Source: Hyaloperonospora brassicae (lineage: Eukaryota; Oomycota; Peronosporomycetes; Peronosporales; Peronosporaceae). From it: a DNA stretch of 64,000 nucleotides. The translations under genes and the position numbers were made by a program. The notes below the pieces were generated by a model. The model was not told the DNA's origin, searched no databases, and saw only the letters and a list, made by a program, of their open reading frames with translations. This document shows positions 1-7,856 of this stretch, one piece after another (positions within the stretch are counted from its first letter, which is position 1; each line of letters begins with the position of its first letter). Where the stretch lies: assembly GCA_947650285.1 (NCBI GenBank), contig CANTFL010001448.1, forward strand, positions 124,001-188,000. Reading direction: 5' to 3'.

Positions 1-841
1 TGTATCGCTCAATCCGAGTCTTCTCATCGAGGACACTTTCGTCCATCGATGAGCTGCTGAGAACCCGTTCGTTCTCAGCAAATAATGTGGCCGATATTCG
101 AATATCGGCCACATACTCATCCTCTGTGACGAGTATGCAGATCTGCTTGACTTTGCCACTACGCAGATCACGCGAGAACCGTTTCGGTTCTAGCGTTGAA
201 AACTGAGTTATCTCCGAAGTTAACTTCGGAGGCACAATCCGATCAAGTGTATAAGCGCCTACACTTGATCTGTCATTGACCAAGACGTTCAACGTCTCGG
301 TTTCTTCCTGGGAACTTGCTTCCACAGGTTGCTGAGGGCCTGATCCTTCAGCAAGTGACTCTTGAGGAATTCCTTCCTCAAGTACGTGGGGACTTATTCC
401 CTCGACGTCTTCCGACTGTGGCTGTGCAACCACAGTCAGGCACCGATCCTCTACGGTCGACTCTCCAGTCGACCTAGGATGTCCATGTTGTCCTTTGAAG
501 GCAACAGGCTTCTTTTGTCTAAGATTCTGCCCGCTAGGCATGCATCCATGTCCCGGTCCACTCGACTTATTCGAGTGGTGGACCTTCGGCGCCGCCTGTA
601 CTGCTGTACAGCCGCCGGGAGCTTGTTCCACAGTGTAGTGATCAACTACACCGTGATCTTGTGCAGTCGTGCTAACGACCGTACCGCAAGTGAGGCCATC
701 GCACTCACTCGCAGAACATCCACACGCTTGTGGACGCTCCAAGATGTTCATCAGATGGCCATCTGATGAACAAGCGGCAGGCATCTTCACGGATCGATGC
801 TGCCAGCTCACTCTTGGTTCGTACCTTCTGAGCCTAGGTAA
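1..841 (-). CDS. Family A Pol: linker and start of reverse transcriptase (partial)
   Basis: A minus-strand frame open to the window edge, equivalent to the 415-aa frame at 7857-9104 of copy A2. It begins 16 bases after the protease stop and encodes a Pro/Ser/Gln-rich linker followed by the acidic region that precedes RT (the segment around EKTRIERYTYQSWESL in A2). The catalytic RT motifs would lie beyond the left edge. Family membership is sure because of the near-identical full copy; whether it is translated as a separate protein or by reinitiation or recoding after the protease is not known. Confidence 0.7.
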
Positions 842-856
842 TCCCAGGATGACATC

Positions 857-1189
857 TTACTTGTCATCCAAATCCAGTACGATGAAATCATCATCGTACT
901 GTTCCCCTGCTAACGTGTAGTGGATTCCAACTACACGTTTCGTGGCGGTAATCGATTCGCCTGTTGCAAGGCGCACTGTCATCCGTGTTGGGGGAATGTC
1001 GCGCGTAACGAACTTGAGCCTACGACCCTCTAGTGACTGGCGACAAACAAAGTTGCTCGACGCCCCACAGTCAAATGGGACACGAAGTGAAAAATCATTT
1101 GTCGCTTCTAATTTCAAGGTGATGAGCGAAACGTCATCACCAGGTGCAGAGACACACAATGATTGTGTATATGGAGCAACTTTCGTCAA
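857..1189 (-). CDS. Family A retropepsin (aspartic protease)
   Basis: A 110-aa retroviral-type aspartic protease of a Ty3/Gypsy element, expected to cleave the Gag-Pol polyprotein. The active-site loop reads FDCGASSNF, so the usual Ser/Thr after the catalytic Asp is Cys; the diverged copy at 42159-42491 has Tyr there. The flap and psi-loop region can be followed to the acidic end at LDLDDK. The frame is -1 relative to gag and is open upstream across the gag stop at 1243, consistent with frameshift expression. Identical in copy A2. Activity with this substituted motif is doubtful. Confidence 0.85.
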   Translation of the reverse strand: MTKVAPYTQSLCVSAPGDDVSLITLKLEATNDFSLRVPFDCGASSNFVCRQSLEGRRLKFVTRDIPPTRMTVRLATGESITATKRVVGIHYTLAGEQYDDDFIVLDLDDK

Positions 1190-1242
1190 GAGATTTGCAA
1201 ATTCTCTTTGGGTTGCTGGATCAGTAGGGCGCTCTACCCCTA

Positions 1243-2391
1243 CTAACCCTGTCCACGTTTTGATGGTCCGTCTCGCTGTTGCAGTTTCGCAACAGCGCTG
1301 TACCCACGCCCATTGCCCTTCTTGGCGAATGGTCGTCCATTTCGCTCAGTACTGTTTGGTACTGGGCGTGGAGAACTACACTCATATGCGTAGTGCCCAA
1401 ACTGCTGACAGCGATTGCACTTCAGCAATCGCATGTTGTTTGTAGAGCGAGGTCTCTCGCTCTCAACATAGCAGAGTTCCATGGATTCTGGACCTCCAAT
1501 CTCTTGTCGTCTCGGTGGACGATAAGAGTTTGAGCTAGAATCAGTCCGTCTCATGCTAAAGTCTTCCTGTTCCGCGGCTGATATCGCTTCTTCCAGCGTA
1601 TTCAGCTCAAGCCGGAACAGGTGGCTCCTGACGGGCCCTTCTGCGAGCCCTTGCATGAACACCGTAATCAACGTGTGTTCATGGACTGGGTTGGCAGTTA
1701 TACTACTCGCTAGGAGTCGTAAATGTTGGGAGTAAGCGTGTACATCACGCTTACCCTGCTTGAGTTTCAGGAGCTCTGAACGAGCCCTGAACTCAGCTCG
1801 TGGCGGCTCAAACGTTTGTCTGAGCCGGGACTTGAAGTCATCTAGTGACCTAAACACATTTGGGTCGCTACTCTCGAGCCCCAGGGACTAAGTTTTGGCA
1901 CGCCCTGCCAAGTGGGTTTGAGCAAATGTGAGTTTCATTTGCACATCTTCGACGCGACGATCCCTTCAGGCTCTGTCGAGTTCGACAAACCATAGTAACA
2001 GGGAGTCTTCCGGGACTCCTCTGTACTTGGAGATGTCGACCTTCATGACCTCGGGACGACGCGCATGTGCCGTCCCGCCCACAGCAGCATGGAATTGCTG
2101 CTGTCTCAACAGCTCCGTCTGTTGAGCACCACGTTCTCTCAACTGCTCGGCTTGTTGAGAGCCTTGATGGCGAAGCAAGGCTACTTTCTCCCTCTCGAGA
2201 GCAAGTTCATTCTGAACGAACTTGGCGATAGCGGCATGTTGTTGGTCTCTGTCTAGAGACTCCAACATGGTGCTGAGACGAGTTCGCCTACGGTAGAACT
2301 CATTCGTTCTACCGCACTCCATTCGATGTCACTCAAATGGGTAAACCCTTCACGCGTGGCGTGAAAGGTGTCTTCTTCATCCAACATGTTC
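1243..2391 (-). pseudogene. Family A gag, frame-broken (A1)
   Basis: Gag in pieces on the minus strand. The N-terminal part (1966-2322) is a Gln/Glu-rich helical segment leading into MKVDISKYRG; the C-terminal part (1243-1857) is the conserved retrotransposon Gag core followed by a CCHC zinc knuckle (CNRCQQFGHYAYEC). Stops and frame changes occur near 1860-1966 and near 2330, where A1 lacks one base relative to A2. Gag forms the virus-like particle and binds element RNA through the knuckle. As written the copy cannot make full-length Gag. Confidence 0.85.
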
Positions 2392-2418
2392 ATGTTGGAT
2401 GCATGTGGTCCTTGGAAG

Positions 2419-2436
2419 GACTACAAAGTGCTACCA
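2419..2436 (-). other. Primer-binding site, family A (copy A1)
   Basis: Two bases inside the 5' LTR the minus strand reads TGGTAGCACTTTG, i.e. it starts with TGG, complementary to a tRNA CCA end. The same bases occur at the same place in A2 (10680-10697) and in the diverged copy (43723-43740). The donor tRNA was not identified. Confidence 0.7.
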
Positions 2437-2438
2437 GG

Positions 2439-2830
2439 TGTAACGGGGCACACCCTTGCGTAACTTAACGCAAGGGTATCGGTGCCCCGACAGACGTACA
2501 CAAGGCAAGCGAGGAAGCGTAGGTAAGGGTAAAAGTAGAACTGTTATATTAATATAATTAAGTCTTTTAACTACTGTCTCTCTGTTTGACTTAACTTAAT
2601 TGTGCTAATATAACTGAATGTATGACGACGTCTCGTCACCACTCATTGCGCGCGTCTTGCGGCGATTGGTGGGTTGATATCATCAAGATATCAGCCAATG
2701 AACAGACTCTTTGGTCGACCCTTCAATATCACCACTTTGGTGATATTGTACAAAGAATATTCAACCTAATATTCTTTATTGTCATTGTTTCTTTAATGGC
2801 AATTTCCATGTAACGGGCTGCCCCGTTACA
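2439..2830 (-). repeat. Family A 5' LTR of copy A1 (392 bp)
   Basis: Begins TGTAACGGGGCA and ends TGCCCCGTTACA, a perfect 12-bp terminal inverted repeat with the TG...CA ends of LTRs. Nearly the same sequence recurs at 3112-3502, 10700-11092 and (inverted) 14627-15018. It is AT-rich with several hairpins, e.g. arms 2452-2461 and 2468-2477. It should carry the promoter and polyadenylation signal of the element; none can be pinned down by eye. Confidence 0.93.
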
Positions 2831-3106
2831 ATCGACGCAAGACATCGCCGCGACGAGTGTTCATCTGTGTATGCGATCCTGTGCATACTACCGTCACTAT
2901 TCTTGTTCTCACACCAATTGATCACTTGATCTGCTATGTGAAGCTTTGCAAGCGCTGTTCCTCATATCTGACCGAACATGCAGCTGATGTAAACAGAGCT
3001 CCTCTGCCGCGGGGGCACGTGTAGAGCAGCAGGAAGCGTTTTTTTGGTGTTTTTTAGAAACGTCAGACTGGACAACTCGCTCATGAGTGATCTATATAGG
3101 AATCTG
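2831..3106. other. Short unannotated spacer between two family A elements
   Basis: About 276 bases between the A1 5' LTR and the target duplication of A2. No coding frame, RNA gene or recognisable repeat was seen apart from a run of T near 3040. It is probably the original host DNA at two nearby insertion sites. Confidence 0.6.
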
Positions 3107-3111
3107 CCATG
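3107..3111. repeat. Target-site duplication, left copy (CCATG)
   Basis: CCATG directly abuts the 3' LTR of A2 and is repeated exactly at 11093-11097 beyond the 5' LTR, the 5-bp duplication expected of Ty3/Gypsy integrase. Confidence 0.9.
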
Positions 3112-3502
3112 TGTAACGGGGCACACCCTTGCGTAACTTAACGCAAGGGATTTGGGTGCCCCGACGGACGTACACGTGGCAAGCGAGGAAGCGTAGGTAG
3201 GGTAAAAGTAGAACTGTTATATTAATAAATTAAGTCTTTAAACTACTGTCTCTTCGTTTGACTTAATTCAATTATACTAATATAACTGCATGTATGGTGA
3301 CGTCTCGTCACCACTCATTGCGCGCGTCTTGCGGCGATTGGTGGGTTGATATCATCACGATATCAACCAATGAACAGACCCTTTGGTCGACCCTTCAATA
3401 TCACCACTTTGGTGATATTGTTTTAAAGAATATCCATCTTTATATTCTTTATTGTCACTTTCCTTAAAGTGACAATTTCATGTAACGGGCTGCCCCGTTT
3501 CA
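3112..3502 (-). repeat. Family A 3' LTR of copy A2 (391 bp)
   Basis: Starts TGTAACGGGGCA; the inner end is slightly mutated (TGCCCCGTTTCA in place of TGCCCCGTTACA). Adjacent on its right is a G-run polypurine tract on the minus strand, so this is the 3' LTR. It is the natural place for a promoter of the antisense ORF that starts 130 bases to its right. Confidence 0.93.
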
Positions 3503-3513
3503 TCACCCCCCTT
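3503..3513 (-). other. Polypurine tract, family A
   Basis: On the minus strand AAGGGGGGTGA lies immediately upstream of the 3' LTR, the position and composition of a plus-strand-primer polypurine tract. Confidence 0.75.
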
Positions 3514-3631
3514 AACTGATAGCACCGTGTGACTATCGAAAACATGGAGGCCACCCGTTGGCCACCATTGGGACTGGGAGCACTTGTTGGGTCCGTTCCA
3601 TTCACTTTCCGCTTGACCTCGCATAGTTAAC

Positions 3632-5239
3632 ATGTCTATGCTGGGTGACTCAAGACCCACACAGCCTGGTGCTGTGCAAGCCTCTGCGGCAGACGCTTCG
3701 TCGTCTGCCGCCCCTTCTTCGCCTGCAGCAAGAGATGCTGCAGGTGCACGCGGTATCACACCGCGTGCGCACGATGATTTTGATGTAGAGGTCATCTACT
3801 CTGGCGAGTCAGACGTGTCTGACTCGGGCAATGCTGCAGAGGCGTCTCGATCTCCGGCGACGCCTCAGTATTCGCCACGGCCACTGCCGAACGAACGGAC
3901 TCGTGATTTGCATCACAGTCTGTTCGGCAGTGATGATGATGATGATCAGGGTGGTGAGTTCTATTCTTCACCACCGCCGGCTTGTGCGTCTTCGCACGAG
4001 CGTGATGACGATGGTGCAACTCATCGTCATTTTGACAACCGTGGTACCGACAAGGGTGCCACTGCGAAGCGTGATGAGCTGAAGCCGTGGCGTTTGCCTG
4101 AACGTCTCATCAATAGCCTGTCTCACGAGACAGGCCAACACCATCGAAAACCCTTATTCGATGCAACCGAGCTTCACGGCTTGAGTTCCAGCGCGAAGAA
4201 CTTTCGCGCTGAAGAAGATTTTTATCTCGATGTCTTTCTTAGACATCGATGGTACAACAGCGACCAAAAGCGTAACAGAACATCGCTTTTGGCTGCGTGG
4301 AACGCGTTCGTCCAAAACGTAAAGAATTTTGGACGAGAAGGGTGGCTCAAGAAACTTGAGGCAACACGCCTCAGGTTCGAATGGTGAACGCCAACCGGTG
4401 CTAGGTACCGGTTGCATTGTTTATCGAGTGAGGCAGGCATTCCTTGCCTCACATGGGGAGACCCTTGTGCGAGTTGTGTTGACAACTCGCAGTGTGCACA
4501 TAGGGATGTGTACTCCCTAAGTTCGCCCTGGGGAAGGGCACACATCTCGGATGAGATGCGTGACGCGATTGCAAACTTGCAATCCGTCTACAAGCGCCTA
4601 GGGCGCGTGTTTACCGATGGGCCACAGGACTCATCGGATGGGTCTCGTCATACTGGCGGACGAGACCTTCAACATCCATCAACAGCTGAGAGCGGGGCTC
4701 CCAGCTGTTCCAAGAGGGTGGATACCCCCGCCACTGGACGAGGTAGCTCGTCCTTGATCCTGAATCGTAACGGTGGTTCAAAATACGCTCCACTAGAAAG
4801 CGTTAACCACCGTGAGCATCCACCAAAGGATGTGGTGGAGGAGGAAAGACCTCCTCCAGAACCCCAGGCCCACCATCTCGACCCTTACGAGATGGATCGC
4901 GCAATCGATGAATTGCGCGATGACTTGAAGCACGAGCGCGATCGGCGCTACGCTTTGACCGATACCGTGCGGAAGAACCGCAAGGGTCACGAGGCTGATC
5001 GGGCAAGGGATCGCGCCGATTATGCCACGGCGCAGCTTCAGGTCGAGCGGGACGTCCGCTCCCTATTCGACATGCTGGCGACAGCTCGCGGGGAGATATC
5101 TCGGTTGTATACCGAGGTATCATATCTGCGCGACCAGACGGATCGTCTGGAGCGCGAACGCAAGAACCTAATGGAGGTTCTTGAACGTGGGGGCTATCTT
5201 CATCGGAAGAAGAAGGCTCGTACTGACAGTACGGCCTGA
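3632..5239 (+). CDS. Antisense accessory ORF of family A, interrupted by one TGA
   Basis: One plus-strand frame runs from ATG 3632 to TGA 5239, about 535 codons, opposite to gag-pol, with a single in-frame TGA at 4385-4387. The predicted protein has a Ser/Ala/Asp-rich disordered N-terminus (to about residue 115), a helical middle with several Trp, a Cys cluster soon after the TGA ([18 protein letters not shown], possible zinc site), a polar linker, and a charged C-terminal coiled coil from about residue 410 ending in a basic KKKAR tail. I do not recognise the family. The 3' half overlaps the integrase tail and chromodomain on the other strand. Whether the TGA is a mutation or is read through cannot be told from one copy. 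Confidence 0.65.
4611..4802 (-). pseudogene. Chromodomain of family A integrase, separated by a TAA
   Basis: Same frame as the integrase, directly after the TAA at 4803-4805: a chromodomain with the motifs [29 protein letters not shown] and a C-terminal helix ending QYDETHP. In chromoviruses this domain at the integrase C-terminus steers insertion to marked chromatin. The preceding stop removes it from the integrase in this copy. The other strand here encodes the low-complexity linker of the antisense ORF. Confidence 0.9.
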
Positions 5240-6554
5240 GCCTCCCCACGTAAAACGTAGGATGCGTGCGCATCCTACGTGGCAATTCGAGTGTGTATGA
5301 ATTGCCCTTGCGATGCAACACTCGAAATGGCCCAATGTATTTCGGCGGTAGTTTGCTACTGCCGACACTAGTGACTGCATGTCCAGGTAGGTTTACCGTA
5401 GACAGTATTACTAGGTCATTGACCTTAAATGAAAGAACATTTGCTCTTCCATTCTTGTCTGCGCTTCGTTTCTGATGATCCACCGCATTTGCGATGGAGT
5501 CCTGAACGCAACGGACTTTCGCCTCTCGTGTCAGCAGGAAGTTCTCTGCTGACTCTTTGTTTTGTCTTTGAGTGCGCTTCGTGCGCACTGCTAAGAGATT
5601 GCTCTCTTCTTCAGCGAGGTTGTCTTCTTCCTCGCTGACATAATCGTTGGCGATGCTGAATATACCAGCATCGTCATCATCATCCGAGTCAGTAATCGCG
5701 TCATCGCTATTATTGAGGTGATCTTCTTCATCGATGTCGACCTGATCGACATCGGCATCATACGTGACGACGTTAGCGTCGACACGTGATGAGCAAGAGC
5801 CAAAACGGCTTTTGCTCGAGCGAGTCCCCCCCCTTATCCGAGAGTTACACTCTAAAAGGGCGGGCACTCGTGGATGGCGTAGGCCATTCACGTAAAACGG
5901 TATGTGCTGTGTTGAAGCATGCACCGAATTATTGATGGCGAATTCCAGCATGGGTAGGAATTCGCTCCAACTCGGAAACGAGTGGACATATCCTCGAAGG
6001 ATCTCTTCGAGGACACGGTTCGCACGTTCCGTCTGACCATCAGTTTCGGGATGGTCAGATGTCGACATCTTCAATCGTGTTCCGAGAGTACGGAACACGG
6101 TTTGCCAAAATTTCGCCGTGAACCGAGGGTCACGGTTGGTTTCGAGTTCACGGGGTAACCCGTGGAGTCTAAAGACCGTGTCTAGAAAGACACGAGCATA
6201 ATCTTGAGCCTTGATTGACTCAGGGACAGCAGCAAGATGGACCATCTTGCTGAATCGGTCTACAAACACAAGAATGCCATTATTCTTGTGAGCGTCTTCG
6301 GGAAACCCGAAGACGAAGTCCATTGAAACGGACTGCCAGCACTCTGTTGGAACAGGCAGAGGCTGCAATGGCGCACGGGATGAAGGACTAGGCTTCACCC
6401 GTTGACAAACTTCGCAAGCACGTATGTACTTGCAAACAAATTGATACTGGCGGGGCCAGTAAAAGTCACGACTTACCGTGAGGTAAGTCTTTTCCCTTCC
6501 ACGATGGCCGCTTGTTGGGGCATCGTGACACTCGAACATGATGCGCAACCGCAA
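4803..6554 (-). CDS. Family A integrase
   Basis: 583 codons. An HHCC zinc-binding region (HDAPTSGHRG ... CEVCQ) is followed by the DDE core: Asp in SMDFVFGFP, Asp in NRDPRFTAKF, Glu in TDGQTERANRVLEE. A long acidic insert (Asp/Glu/Asn-rich) follows, then the GPY/F module (YIGPFRVLHRKGN ... FYVGRLRPY) and a Pro/Arg-rich tail to the TAA before the chromodomain. It would join element cDNA to host DNA in the nucleus. It is in a different frame from RNase H upstream, so a frameshift lies near 6555. Catalytic residues are intact; the fusion to Pol and to the chromodomain is not. Confidence 0.92.
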   Translation of the reverse strand: MRLRIMFECHDAPTSGHRGREKTYLTVSRDFYWPRQYQFVCKYIRACEVCQRVKPSPSSRAPLQPLPVPTECWQSVSMDFVFGFPEDAHKNNGILVFVDRFSKMVHLAAVPESIKAQDYARVFLDTVFRLHGLPRELETNRDPRFTAKFWQTVFRTLGTRLKMSTSDHPETDGQTERANRVLEEILRGYVHSFPSWSEFLPMLEFAINNSVHASTQHIPFYVNGLRHPRVPALLECNSRIRGGTRSSKSRFGSCSSRVDANVVTYDADVDQVDIDEEDHLNNSDDAITDSDDDDDAGIFSIANDYVSEEEDNLAEEESNLLAVRTKRTQRQNKESAENFLLTREAKVRCVQDSIANAVDHQKRSADKNGRANVLSFKVNDLVILSTVNLPGHAVTSVGSSKLPPKYIGPFRVLHRKGNSYTLELPRRMRTHPTFYVGRLRPYCQYEPSSSDEDSPHVQEPPLGSCVRAPDDPSGRADMIPRYTTEISPRELSPACRIGSGRPARPEAAPWHNRRDPLPDQPRDPCGSSARYRSKRSADRARASSHRAIHRLRDPSRKGRDGGPGVLEEVFPPPPHPLVDAHGG

Positions 6555-6555
6555 A

Positions 6556-7209
6556 TCATGATGAGCGGGTACGACGACACGAGGCGTGTCGTCGGCAACC
6601 AGCTGTATAGTACAGCAATCCGTTGCGTGTACTATACCGATCAGATGAGGATCGGTACAAAGCCGGTAAATCCCTCATGGATTTACTGGATGGATTCACC
6701 AGATAATTCATCAATCGCAGAAGATCCTCATCTTCCGCGTATGCCTTTCGTACGTCGTCAAGTAAACTTGACGACGGGACACTGACTGACAGTGTCGCTA
6801 CAGTGGGCTTATCCTCACTGTTGGATTGTGCGTCCGGCTCGAAATCGGGCCGGCGCGAAAGAGCATCCGCGACGCAATTGAGTCGGTCCGGTTTATACTC
6901 CACGGAGAAGTTATACTCCGCGAAGAAAGAAAGCCACCTCGCCATTCTTTGCGAGAGGTGTGGGCTGTTTACGGCCGTGCGTAGTGACGCATGGTCCGTG
7001 TACACAATGAACGGTCTATCTCCCAAGAGATAGACGCGAAACTTTGCCAGTGCGTACTTCATGGCAAGGAGTTCCTTGTCATGCACTGGGTAATTACGCT
7101 CAGCTGCTTGCAGGTGACGCGACTGATAACAGATGACGCGCTCCGCGCCATCTGCATCGAACTGCATTAACGCGCAGCCGATCGCAAAATCGCTGGCGTC
7201 ACAGACCAC
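6556..7209 (-). CDS. Family A RNase H and connection domain
   Basis: 217 codons containing the Ty3/Gypsy RNase H: Asp in CDASDFAIG, Glu in VHDKELLAMKYAL, Asp in VYTDHASL and Asp in VADALSRRP, so the catalytic set is present. It degrades the RNA of RNA/DNA hybrids during reverse transcription. The N-terminal end is fused out of frame to RT; the last residues (RRHASCRRTRSS) look like frame-shifted integrase leader. The part 7210-7287 holds the broken RT-RNase H joint. Confidence 0.9.
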   Translation of the reverse strand: MVCDASDFAIGCALMQFDADGAERVICYQSRHLQAAERNYPVHDKELLAMKYALAKFRVYLLGDRPFIVYTDHASLRTAVNSPHLSQRMARWLSFFAEYNFSVEYKPDRLNCVADALSRRPDFEPDAQSNSEDKPTVATLSVSVPSSSLLDDVRKAYAEDEDLLRLMNYLVNPSSKSMRDLPALYRSSSDRYSTRNGLLYYTAGCRRHASCRRTRSS

Positions 7210-7287
7210 ATGAAATGGTCAGTCCTGATCTGCAATCGGCAGTATGGGCGATTGCATCAAGCTTTTATTGATGCTTTCAAAGGAACG

Positions 7288-7856
7288 CTAACAGTCAGCA
7301 TTCCATGACCACTTCACATCTTTCTTGAGCAAGCAAGAAAGATGAACAGTCATCTCGGCGTAGTTGCGCGAGTACTTGTGCAAGTACGCCGCAAGACCAA
7401 GGAACTTCCTTAGTCCCTTGACATCGACTGGCACTGGCCAGTCGGTGATCGCCTTGATCTTTTCGGGATCAGGGTGTACACCGTGTTTACCCACGATGCA
7501 CCCAAGAAGTGGTATTTCGCTTGCCGCGAATATACACTTCTTGAGGTTGGCGTACAACTTATGCTTGCGCATAAGTTGAAGAACCTGACGAACGTGAGTT
7601 CTGTGAACTTCAATGTCCGTCTCTCCGTCCATATCCCGGCTATGGACGAACACATCGTCGAAGTAAGTCGGTGCGAAATCACGCTCCGTTCTCAACAGAT
7701 TTGTAAACATCTGTTGAATTTTTCAGAGGCGTTACTCAGCCCCTGTGGTACCACTAGTCACTCCCACATCATACCGCTGAGGATGCTTACTGCGGTGCAC
7801 GGGATGTCTCGTTCACGCATGAGGATCTGATAGAATCCGTCCATCAGATCCATGGA
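7288..7856 (-). pseudogene. Family A reverse transcriptase catalytic core, frame-broken
   Basis: The core with the catalytic motif YFDDVFVHS and the thumb region (LGCIVGKHGVHPDPEKI ... FLGLAAY) is open at 7288-7710. Upstream, the segment from the TAG at 7857-7859 (just before DLMDGFYQI) to about 7711 shows RT sequence in shifting frames. RT copies element RNA into cDNA inside the particle. At least one nonsense mutation and one or two frameshifts separate it from the upstream frame. Confidence 0.88.

Larger units (their letters stand above)
1..2830 (-). mobile_element. Ty3/Gypsy family A, copy A1 (5' portion, cut by window edge)
   Basis: Read on the minus strand this is LTR (2439-2830), primer-binding site, gag, retropepsin and the start of reverse transcriptase, running off the left edge. 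It matches copy A2 base for base over long stretches with an offset of about 8,263. The rest of pol and the 3' LTR lie outside the window. The gag reading frame is broken, so the copy is not autonomous as it stands. The DNA is densely filled with short inverted repeats (see findings). Confidence 0.93.

Noticed and set aside
362..1445. Plus-strand open frames (362-766, 669-920, 942-1445) in family A, repeated at 8625-9612
   Set aside because: They lie opposite to pol and protease frames, their copies in A2 are just the second element, and the proteins have no domain-like features. The palindrome-rich DNA favours open frames on both strands.
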